Assembly: GCF_030272615.1 (NCBI RefSeq)
Contig: NC_081409.1
Span: 21,826,260 to 21,890,259, forward strand
Length of the DNA: 64,000 nucleotides
Reading direction: 5' to 3'
DNA from: Cryptomeria japonica
Lineage: Eukaryota; Streptophyta; Pinopsida; Cupressales; Cupressaceae
Part shown: positions 12,570 through 22,900 of the stretch, piece by piece
Layout: the number at the start of each line of letters is the position of its first letter
How positions within the stretch are numbered: position 1 is the first letter of the stretch
Position numbers and translations under genes: made by a program
Notes under the pieces: generated by a model
What the model saw: the letters and a program-made list of their open reading frames with translations, nothing else
Database searches by the model: none
Told to the model about the DNA's origin: nothing

Positions 12570-12690
12570 TTTCTTGAGTGTATGTCAAATCCAACTCGCT
12601 CCCCTTCCAATTACGATCCAGATTCTACGAAAATCTATTCTCCCACCATGGTCGTCGTAGCAGAGGCCATTGGGACCCCATTCTTTTTAA

Positions 12691-13502
12691 CTTTCTTTTA
12701 GCTATGTTATTAATGTACCCATAATTAAAATTAAAAAAACTATATTTTGGATCAATGTGTTTTAAGCTTTGCCCAAATCATGAAATGGACTTTTCCAATA
12801 ACATCTAACAATATTTATTTTATTATCTCAAATTCACGAGAAAAGATATTTGTTTATTTACTTTATCAAAATTATTACCAAACTTCATTCATTTAATTTA
12901 AATTATGCATTTGTGATAAACTGTGTGTGTGTGTGTGTGCATATTCCATTGCACCATCTGCTACCAAGGCTAGGTAACCTTTGCCTGGACCACATTCTTG
13001 CCTTCACACCTGTCAACCACTCATGAACTAGAATTCACATTAATAAGTCAACACATAAACCCCTAATCAACATTAAAATTAACACTCATTTCAAATAATA
13101 CGTAGTGATTAGTTGAACAACAATCCAATTTCAGAATAATTAAAGAGTCATTGGTCAACATATTAGTTATTATTCTAAACCTATCAAATCATATCCAAAT
13201 ATTAATAACAATTAAATCTAATTAAATTCTAGTTATAACACTTATGAATATTTGCCATCTTTATATTTTTTTTGACACAAAACAATTGATGGAAAGTCAA
13301 TCTCTTTTTTCTCTTATCTCTTAAATGCTTTTTATTTCTTAATTCTATCCCTTATCTTTTATCTCCCCCACCTCACCTTTATCTTTTTATTTCCGTCCCA
13401 CCCCCTCTCTCTCCCACCTTCTCACCTCATCTCTCTTTGTATATTCCCCTCTCTATGTTGCATGGATTTTAATAATGACAAATAAAAAATGTGAAATTTA
13501 TA
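12691..13502. other. AT-rich intergenic DNA with a (GT)n run
   Basis: No gene is seen. There is a short (TG)n microsatellite at about 12922-12940 and pyrimidine-rich sequence (CT stretches) at about 13300-13450. The LINE 5' end fades out near 12690. Confidence 0.6.
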
Positions 13503-14090
13503 GTGAACAAACACTTTCTCTTTAAAACAACAAGTTGGATCTACTTTTATGGCCACTACTTTTCTAAAAGTTGTTTTGATATTAGTTTTTTCTAATATAT
13601 GTGCATATCATGTATACCTTGATAGATAATTATTTCAATTTATATCTATTGAGACATCAATCAACCATAATTCAGTGTATTTAAAAATATAAACATTTTA
13701 TCTTCTTACAAAAGAAGATTCCACTTTTATCATCACAAAATCATATTAGTATCAATATGACACAATATAGATTAACACTAAAATCTTTTGCAATAATGAA
13801 CAAACACTTTCTCTTTAAAACAACAAGTTGGATCTACTTTTATGGCCACTACTTTTCTAAAAGTTGTTTTGATATTAGTTTTTTCTAATATATGTGCATA
13901 TCATGTATACCTTGATAGATAATTATTTCAATTTATATCTATTGAGACATCAATCAACCATAATTCAGTGTATTTAAAAATATAAACATTTTATCTTCTT
14001 ACAAAAGAAGATTCCATTTTTATCATCACAAAATCATATTAGTATCAATATGACACAATATAGATTAACACTAAAATCTTTTGCAATAAT
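13503..14090. repeat. 294-bp tandem duplication, two copies
   Basis: The copies are 13503-13796 and 13797-14090. They are nearly identical; one difference I can see is CCACTTTT against CCATTTTT. The unit is AT-rich and has no coding sense. The high identity implies a recent event or an assembly artefact. Confidence 0.95.
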
Positions 14091-14740
14091 CAAATCTATG
14101 CTATTTTAAATCTCTCATTTTGTCACAAGTAAGAAGAATGTTGACCCCCAAAAAGAGAAATACATACAAAATGAGATAATATTTTAAAAATATAATAACT
14201 TTATTTATTTTTTGTGTAATTTAAGGACATTGTACGTAGAAAACTAAATTTAAACATTAAATAATATAGAAAATTTATGTAACTGAAATTGTGATTTATT
14301 CGTGAAAATCTTGTTTACACACAACATCATTTAGAAAAATACAGAATCACTAATCAACCTTCCACAATTCTTCCAAATAACCAATCACCCCATTAGGGGA
14401 AGCGTACTAATAGCCGTTATAGCTAACTTCAAGAACCCACAAATCTTAAATGGTACATTGGATTTCAATTTTTTTTTTTGTTGTTGTTGTTGTCTCCATG
14501 TGTGATTTAAATACTTATAACTATTGTTCTAGTTTTTGGGTAGTAATGATGCACATTGTGGGATCCGTTATGCACACAAGGGTCAAAGAGTGGTCATTTC
14601 AAAGTGTCATCCACTATCTACTTAAAGATGCCCCAATAATCGTGTACTGCAATCACCTAAAAAATGACCAATACTTATGCATAAATGGCCCAATAGTCGT
14701 GTACTATATGTACCAATAAAATTGCACAATTCCTTCAATT
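14091..14740. other. AT-rich intergenic DNA, no gene seen
   Basis: The only features are a T run followed by (GTT)n at about 14468-14492 and two similar short phrases containing CGTGTACT near 14642 and 14697. Confidence 0.5.
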
Positions 14741-17090
14741 ATGTTGGTTGAAAATTTTGTACAACTGGGGAGGCATGCAAAATTGTGGTTTCAACCACAA
14801 CGAGTGAGTTAAAACTCTCCTAATTCTAAGGGAAGGCTCCCCCCTTTTCTACAATTACAAATTAAATATAACAACAATCTAACTTGGGTGAGACAACATC
14901 CTTTTCTCTTTTTTTCAGAAAAGAAACTACAACTAGAGTAACAAATACAAAAACTTAAGAAAACTACAACTACGAAGATGCTTATATAAAAGGAAGTGAA
15001 GTTTCCATAAAAACACACTCTCTTCTGTCACTTCCCCAGGACAGGAATGTAGAAGCAAAGCTCAGAGTCTTTGTTTCTACTATCCTATCTACCTTCCAAA
15101 ATGATTAGTATGATAACAACGTACAACATATAACAACTCTAAGTCTATTAGTATAATGCACTCTTAGCTGCTATTGAATAAGAACAAGTACAAGCACACA
15201 ATCTTGTAGCCTCTTCCTATCTTGAGATTTAACTATACTAATTTAACCCTCAATATTTGTAGCACAAAGTCTGCAAGAAATCGGATTAAAGCTCCTTTTA
15301 ATAATATAACCAGAATCTCAAGTATATGCAGAAAAATATACCATTATGACATAAGAACACAATGAATATAGGAACAAGGCTTCAACACAAAGTTTGAAAC
15401 TCAAATGCCTTCTTGATAATACTTGAGAAATCAATTTACAAGTATAAAACACAAAGTCTTTATGACAGTAAATTTCTATAGAGTTTTCTTGCTGGCTAAA
15501 AAGAAAAAAATTACATAGAGCACCCTCCAATATATAGGAGAGGAGCTAAGAGAAAAAAGTGGGAGAAGTCCAACTAACTAAGACTTATTCCACATCTAAC
15601 TATGACTTATTCCAAATTACAGCCCTATTGACTTTCAACTTGTAATTTGTTTACATGTAATTGCAAGTTATAAGAATGCAAGTAATGTGACTACTTGCAA
15701 TTACAACCTTTCACTTTAAACACAATTTGTCAAAACTAAATTACAAATGCATAATTGAAACTAATCTAAGTGTTTGAGACATGACTCTATTTACATCATC
15801 CTCTGTCTATGAGGTCTTTATGTTGCTACCAAATGCTGACACTTGAAGTATTCAAGATCGGTGAAGGCATTTGTCTAGGAACATCAACTTGCATCATTTG
15901 ACCATGAATGATAATGATAGTGACCTTATGAAGATCAACCATTGAACTTGAAGATAATAAACATTCTTTATTGGCCATTGTGATAGTGAAAATCACTACT
16001 TTTTGTCACATAGCACTATTATAATGCATTGTAACAACACATTCTTCTGATGCATTAGTCTTTCATTTGTAAAGGAAAGAAAATATTCCCAATGGTGAGA
16101 CTAGAACTAGACCATCCCTGATTTTAGATGGGACTTGACTTAGCCACAATTCTCTGCTTCATGGTTAATGGTATTTTGATCCTCTCTGTAAATATATGAT
16201 AACACACTCTTTTTATTTTACATCATTACTATTATCAACATATGACAATACCGACTTTTGCTTGCTATCCTTACATGCATTGAAATCCCTTGCAATCGGG
16301 TCTTTGGGACCCCACTGCAAGTATTGATTTTGCAAAAGAAAGACGTGGGAATGAGAGTATGTGGAGACAAAGGCAAATTTCAGATCTTGTAAGGTGGAAT
16401 GCAAGTGGAGCGAACTTGGAATGTGCAAGCGGAAGAATGCAATTTGGGGAAAAGACACTAAAACTTACACTTGCAATCAGGTCTTGGAGACCTGAATGCA
16501 AGTAAGCCCTTTCACATGATTTGGTATAAGCTTACAATCGGGTCTTGAAGACCTAATTGCAAGTGTGCATACTTTCAACAAGAAAACAATGGGAGTAACA
16601 ATCTTGTAGTCAGGCCTCAAAACTATGATTGCAAGTGAAAGAGATTAGCAAGGGTGATACAAACTTACAATCAGGGTTTTTAGACTCGATTGCAAGTGTG
16701 CATGTAATGCAATGCTCAAAGAATGGGTGTCTTGCAATCGGGTCTTGAAACCCCAAATGCAAGTAAAAGATAATAAGCAAATAACGAACTTGGCCAAGTC
16801 ACTTACAATTGGGGTTTTGAGACCCAATTGCAAGTGAAAGGTTAAGCTTGCAATGCATAGGAAATGCGATGAACATACTTGCATTCGAGTTTCTGGAACT
16901 CAATTGTAAGTTAATGAATACATCACATAAAAACAAGATAAATTGTAATCAAGTTCTAGAAACCTGATTGCAAGTAAAAACAATTGACTTGCAATTAGAA
17001 TAAAAAGTTCCTACTTGCAGTGTTTGACTCAAGACCTGAAATTACACAAAAAGTTATGAAAATGAAAGCCTTGAAACTAACCAAAACTTG
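14741..17090 (-). mobile_element. Element A: LTR-type fossil with a palindrome array, short relative of element B
   Basis: Its left 1 kb (14741-15750) matches the left end of element B (21091-22100): both open TGTTGGTTGAAAATTTTGTA, share a GGAAGGCTCCCCC block and a CTCC...AGGAGAGGAG block near a minus-strand TATA-like motif (about 15525), and end in the same kind of ACTTGYAATT-rich sequence. Read on the minus strand, the end at 14741 is CCAACA, as expected for an LTR. No pol genes are present. The right part (16288-17021) is an array of 35-bp palindromes. No target duplication was found, so its outer limits are uncertain. Confidence 0.55.
16288..17021. repeat. Array of ten 35-bp imperfect palindromes (element A)
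   Basis: Members start at 16288, 16469, 16530, 16602, 16663, 16730, 16801, 16877, 16941 and 16987, and each is exactly 35 bp. The outer arms are ACTTGCAAT and ATTGCAAGT. The inner arms vary but stay complementary, for example AGGTCT with AGACCT (16469), GGTCTT with AAGACC (16530) and GAGTT with AACTC (16877). Spacing is mostly 61-76 bp, and the sequence between palindromes is not repeated. The last member is the weakest. Confidence 0.9.
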
Positions 17091-17099
17091 GACAACGAT

Positions 17100-18448
17100 T
17101 ACAAACACACCCACTGATGATTTTCCCATTCAGGTGCACCTTTAGCCTCTGTATATGTTTGGGGCTCATAAATACTGTGAATAGGATGAAGAGTGCCTGG
17201 AATATCTGGAGCAAGCTCCTCTGGATGTGGATCGAGAAGATCTTGAGGAAAGTCAGGGGGTGCAATGTCATGCCTGGGAGACCCCACAACTTCAAAGTCA
17301 ACTAAATCCCTCCCATCAAGTGGAGCTAAGGGAATGAGCTTCGTACCAGGTACAAAGTATACATTGAGGAATATTAAATCCCTCCCACCAGATGAAATCT
17401 GAACGTTGCCCTTGCCGACAACAGTATACGCTTCACCTCCACCAAAGATCACTGAATCAGTGAAAGGCATGTACTCTGTAAACCAATCCCGACGATGTGT
17501 GAAATGTCGGGAGGCTCTAGAATGAATGTACCAGGCTGATGATTGAACATCATTAGAGGAGGTTTGGGCCATGAACGCATGGAAGGCAGATTCCTTCTGA
17601 TTAGGATGCGTGGCAGAATTGGCTTTCTGCTTGGACCCTCCCTATTTGGATTGCTGGGATGCTATCAATTTTCGACAATCTTTCACCAAATGGCCATATA
17701 TATGATAGTAGGAACAATGTAAGCTCTTCTTTTTGGAAGACCGCTGAGGTTGACCTTGACCTTGTCCTTTCTGCTGGAAGGACGAAGCTTTACCCTTATA
17801 CTTATGCAAAGCTAAGGCTGTGAAAGCCTGTTCAATGGATGAACTAGCGCTGCTTCGAGACTGCCACTTCCATTGATATTGTTGGAGCAGCTTGTTGCAA
17901 AGATCAAGAAGCTTCAAATCAACACTAGTAGAGGAGATATTGAGCGTATCAATGAAATGCTCGTAGGATCTGGGGAGGCTTTTCAGCGTGATCACTACCA
18001 TATCCTCTTCCACCATGGTTCGGCCTATAGCGTCTAACTGATCACGAATGTCCTTGATCTTCGTAAGATGTGTTTGGATAGATGACTTCTCATCCACCAT
18101 GATAGAAAATAACATATTCTTTAGAAAGAAAGCTCAGCTCTTGTCGGACGTTTCATGAAGATCCTTCAAAAGATCCCAGATATCTTTTGCTGTTTTACTT
18201 GAAGGCACCTGTGGGAGTTGATCATCTGTGATAGAGAGTTTGATAAGCATGACAACCTCTCGATTCTTCACATCATGTTTGTCTTGATCATCACCTGCTG
18301 TTGTAGGACGAGATTCCTTGCCCAAAACAAGCTGATCAAGGCAACGATACTCAAAGATGGTAAGCATACGCTATTTCCAGGTGTTGTACTTGCGGTCGTT
18401 GAACTTCTGACTGTGTTCCAACATGATGTTGGTTAATGATGCCATCAC
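17100..18448 (-). mobile_element. Copia fragment: gag and start of protease
   Basis: The minus-strand ATG at about 18448 opens MASLTNIMLEHSQKFNDRKY and leads into a Copia gag: YRCLDQLVLG, TAKDIWDLLKDLHE, VVITLKSLPRSYEHFIDTL, a Gly/Gln/Lys-rich basic region and a zinc-knuckle region (about 17660-17700). A protease start follows (SSAWYIHSRASRHFTHRR, 17500-17560). Integrase, reverse transcriptase and LTRs are absent. It is an old, broken fragment lying between element A and the NSA2 promoter. Confidence 0.85.
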
Positions 18449-19443
18449 AGAAATTGAGGTTGATCGAGGTCAACTAAGTGAAAGCAAGAGACAGAAGAAT
18501 TTGATTTTTAAAGAAATCAAAATAGAAACAGTTGCTGAAAAAACTGAAACCCTACAGGAGAATTCTGGCACGAATTCCAAGGCATGGATTTCGAGGTTTG
18601 GAAGAAACCCAAAAATCAAAAGTTTCTGCACACTTAAAACATCATAAATGGTGCCAAAAAACAACAAAAATCCCAACGTCCACAGAAATAGCAAAAATTG
18701 TGAACTGTTTTAAAATTCCAAGGCAAATTTGTTGGCACAAAAATCGAGGCATGGAAAACGAGGCACCCAAAAAAATCTAAGACCAACCCAGAAAAGCTCT
18801 TCAACTATGAGTTTTGAACCTCGTAAAATGTGTCTTAAAGAAAAACTATGAATTTTTGAGTAAAATTTGTCGCTGTTGTCTATTTTTTAAAATTCAAAAA
18901 ATCAAAATAATAAATTAAAAGCCAAAAATTCTAACTACCAAAAATAAAGTAGATAACTAATGATACATATAAAATCTCTTAATAAATTTTTAGCTAGGGG
19001 AAGAGCATCAGTAGTTGAGCACCCTAACTTTGCGCTTCTCAAAATCCTACGTGGAAATTTCAAATCATTCCTAATTTTTAACAGTAGCTTGCTTGGCAAG
19101 TCCCCTGCTTATAACTAAGCTTTCAACACCACATCATCAAGTATGGTGCCACATCAACATGCTTTTTGCCATGGTGTCCAAAACACCCCCCCCAAAAAGT
19201 GAGATCAATAGGTGTGCAAAAGAGGCCCCAATAGTTGTGCAACTGATATGGCATCTCACTTGATTGGTTACTTTTTACAATATTAGTACATTTCCTAACA
19301 ACTATTGGTACATTTCCTAATGATGATTGATACTTTTCCTTACAAAAATTGATATTTTATGGTTCAAACAATAGATTTTATTTGTTCAATTTTTGAAACA
19401 AAAGGTATCAACAACCCTCACCACAATTGCTACATGCTCATTT
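18449..19443. other. Sequence between Copia gag and the NSA2 promoter
   Basis: 18449-18960 is A-rich and probably the untranslated leader of the Copia fragment. No primer-binding site or LTR could be placed. 18960-19443 shows no gene or clear repeat. Confidence 0.4.
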
Positions 19444-19527
19444 GAAATTAAAAAATTAGGTGAGGAAGAAGTAAAGGATAATTGAGAAATTAAAAAATTA
19501 GGTGAGGAAGAAGTAAAGGATAATTGA
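19444..19527. repeat. 42-bp tandem duplication near the NSA2 promoter
   Basis: Two copies (19444-19485 and 19486-19527) of a unit containing TTAGGTGAGGAAGAAG lie about 190 bp upstream of the TATA-like box. Confidence 0.9.
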
Positions 19528-19599
19528 AATATGAATGGTAACTCGTGCTATTTCCCTACATGCGAAGATGCAATTGCCAAATATAAAAACGACAGCTCA

Positions 19600-19898
19600 A
19601 ATATAACTTCCTCCCAAAATGCTTCTCTAGAAATCCCATTACGTAAGCAATAGTTGTCGACCTGCTATCCCATATACCATTTTTGACCTAGTGAATAGTA
19701 CAATCTTGCATTACTTTAAATAGCGAACCTAAAACTTCAGGCTGTGCTGAATCGATACCGCAGCCATTCACGCCCAGGGTATAGGGTACAGAGTTGGAAA
19801 TATATTGATCGCAGCAAACGGGACAAAGCGGAGGGGCTTCATCTCAGACTGTAGCATCCATTCTATTCTCTAAGCAGCGTTAGCAGCCAACCGGCAAA
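19600..19898 (+). promoter_or_regulatory. NSA2: NSA2 core promoter and 5' UTR region
   Basis: A TATA-like TTTAAATA lies at 19715-19722, about 180 bp before the ATG. The 150 bp after it is less AT-rich than its surroundings and contains several CG dinucleotides, as expected of a 5' UTR. I saw no site II (TGGGCY) element. The promoter sits about 1.1-1.2 kb downstream of a Copia fragment, so little unique upstream sequence remains. Confidence 0.5.
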
Positions 19899-19901
19899 AT
19901 G
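19745..19901 (+). other. NSA2: NSA2 exon 1: 5' UTR plus the ATG only
   Basis: The ATG at 19899-19901 is followed directly by GT (ATG|GTATCA), so this exon codes for Met1 alone. Exon 2 starts with the Pro-Gln-Gly-Asp that follows Met1 in plant Nsa2, and the phase is 0. The transcription start is not known; the 5' limit given is a guess about 25-30 bp after the TATA-like box. Confidence 0.85.
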
Positions 19902-22900
19902 GTATCAAATTTACTTCGTATCAAATGAAGTTTTTGTCGTTTAAAAACTTATGCGAGGGTTTGGGGTTTGTACTGTTTAACGACCCGCTGCAGTTTCTCG
20001 AATTTGGATGATGTTTTGAAATCGTTTCTTATTTATTTATAATATTTTGTATTTGTATTTAATTACACGATTTTGAAGTAAAATTTCGTTTCACGGGGAC
20101 TTGTAATGACGAAGATTATTTCTAAACCCTAAAATATGTTCCTTTCCATGTTTTACGTGACTGTTATTTTTTTTGTGTGTGCACAGCCTCAGGGAGATTA
20201 TATAGAACTTCACAGGAAGCGGCATGGATACCGTTTGGATCATTTCGAGAAGAAGCGCAAGAAGGAGGCCCGTGAAGTGCACAAGCGATCTGCTTTTGCT
20301 CAAAAGGTGCCCTTTGATTGATGCAGCTGAAAATGTTTTCTGTTGTTGCACATATGTGTAGTTCCAGACACAGAAAACGTATTCATGTTTGAAATTTAAA
20401 TCTCACTTTGCCATTCTCTTTCAAGCATGATTGTTTGTATTGATGAAAACAAATCTTATAGGAATGCTACTGCATATGAAATTCCAACGGATATTGTTAC
20501 CTGCTGAACTTTTTCAACACAAGTTGTCTGATTCGATCATTCATGAACATTAACATAATTTATAATTTGGGAAAGGTAGATATTCAGGGTCCATATTCAT
20601 CAATAAATAGAACTTTTGGAGAAAGCTGCGTATCAATTTTTTACGTTAATGTTTGAGATCACCCTTCGTGAATATAACCTGCTTCCTATTGAGTACATTA
20701 GGACAATTACATCTCCTCCAGCCATTTTTTCATTTGAATAAGTGTACAAATATGGCTCACATAAACAGCTGAGAATCAAAGAAACAAAGGAAAGCACCTA
20801 GAGAGAACATATCTAAGTATAGCATAATGAAATATATCCGTATGAAAACACATTTGCACCAAGCTGAATCAATTGAACAGAGCATATAGGAGCAGTTGAG
20901 CAAAAATACACCAAAAAAGAGTTAGGCACTTCAGATTCTTATTATGTTTTATCAGCAGGTTAGTAGCAATTTATTTACTACTCTTTTTATCATTTTTTTC
21001 CTGATACAGATTCTTGATGAAACTTTGAATTTTCTTTTCAAAGGTGTTAGCCCTGAACTCAACACATTCCCTTAGCCATCAATTCGACTATGGTGTTGGT
21101 TGAAAATTTTGTACACTCGGGGAAATATACAAAATTGTGGCTTCAACCACAGTGTGTGAGTAAAACTCTCTTAATTAAAGGAAGGCTCCCCCTATCTATA
21201 TCTAATACTAAAACTAAAATTGGATGAAACAATAGCCTTTCTTCTCTTTTCAAGAAAGCTAATATCCTTTTCTCTTCATAGAAAGTGATTGCAATTTATA
21301 GTAAAACAACAGTAACAACTTTAAAATAAACGAGAGAAAGGAAATGAAGTTTCCTGAAAGTTCAAAGACTTCCGGCACTTCCTTGGGGACGGGACAACAA
21401 TATCAAGTTCAAAGTTTTGAATATGTGAAGTCCTATCTATCCTTTTCTATATTAATGATATTAAGAACAAATTATATCAGCACAAAGACTGAAATACCTT
21501 ATTCTTTTCTACATAAAATAGTAAGAACTAGTACGAGCTCAAAGACTCACAACTATTTCTTACAAAATCTACTTCTAAAGTCTCTTAAGAACAAGTGCAA
21601 GCACAAAGCCTTACAACTCCCCTCAAAAGAATATTTACTCTAATTTATATTAACCTCCAATACTTGCAGCTCAAAGATTGCAAATCAAATTCGATTAAGC
21701 TCTTTATGAAACACTTGCAAGAAAGATAATATGGAACACAAACTCAAGAATGTAGCACAAAGACTTAACACTTGAGCAATCTTCTTCTATTTCTTTCAAT
21801 TCTTAAATTCACACATAAAAGATCAAAGACTTCTTTGCTGCAAATTTGATAGAGTTTTTGCTTGCTTTCCGAAAGATCCCAATTACAATAGCCCCCCCTC
21901 CAGTATTTATCGGAGAGGAGTCATGAGAAAAAGGTGGGAGGATCCCAACTAACTTGAGAAATTCTCTCAACCACCAAGACTTATTCAGTAACTAACTATG
22001 ACTTATTCAAAGTTACAAGTCCTATCCTAAATTGACTTGTAACTTGTCTACTTGTAATTACAAAAATGCAAGTAATGACTTAAATTGCAATTTCACAAAA
22101 ATGTTTTTACAAGTAAACATGTTGAAGGAGAAACTACAACTAAAATATTACAATTTTGAAAATGCAACCAAGTGTTGAAAAACACTCGAGTTCGAGCGAG
22201 AGAAATGAATCCTTCGAACTTCCAGATGATCATTTGCAGCTCATCAGGATCTAGTTCATTGGTATTTTTAGCCACGATCCTGGTTTTCAAAATAACATCA
22301 CTGCAACGGAGGATTGTGGCATTATTTCTCTCAAAAGAAGATTGGGTTTCCTGCAAGTAGGCTTGATAAGTCACTAAGGCTTGAATGGATGCTGCTGAAA
22401 ATTGTTCACTTTTCCATTCTTGACGGATCTTCAACTGCAGATCCGAGAGAACCTTTTCTTTTGCCAATAATTCCCCATCATGACCCATGATGTTGCAAGA
22501 AGCTTTCTCACAACGAGAGATCATATCCTGAAAAACTTCCATTCGCAGCCTCATAGCATCATCAATGTCTTCAATAAGTGACTTGAGAACAAGGGCTTTG
22601 TTCTCCAAGAGCTCCTGATATTCTAAGTACACAACCCTTGAAGGAATCACCTAATGTTCTAAAAGAACACTTAACTTTTGCTGAGAAATTTTAAGCCAAG
22701 TGGTCGAGCTGTCTTCTACCCTTTCCAAGTCTTGTTTGAAAGTATCAGAAACTTGGTTTGATTGTTCTTCAATGATCTTCAATTTGACCATCATTTGGGA
22801 AACCTCCTTCAAGACTCGTGCACATAGATTATGAAGCCGATCAACCCAAGATTCTAATGCTTGTACCTTTTGAGCAGCTCTCTCAACTCCTTGAATTGCC

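Larger units (their letters stand above)
3600..12690 (-). mobile_element. L1-type LINE, about 6.3 kb without two nested insertions
   Basis: Reading leftwards: ORF1 from an ATG near 12569, with a DUF4283-like region at about 11800-12270 (the pattern FWIRLIGLPMEFWNEE then a short acidic motif) and a linker at 8981-9106. ORF2 starts at 7809 (MKLLTWN, the usual endonuclease start). It continues with endonuclease motifs (GGDFN near 7380; ERLDRFF and SNHFP at 7100-7350), reverse transcriptase (5340-6530), a zinc-finger RVT segment (4450-4800) and a C-terminal RNase H (3640-4060). Frameshifts and stops are many. The catalytic FADD position reads F-T-N-V, so the copy is dead. No poly-A tail or target duplication was found. 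Confidence 0.88.

Noticed and set aside
16288-17021. CRISPR-like array (regular ~35-bp palindromic repeats with ~30-40-bp spacers)
   Set aside because: The setting is a plant nuclear genome, the repeats are diverged with covarying arms rather than identical, spacing is irregular and no cas genes are near.
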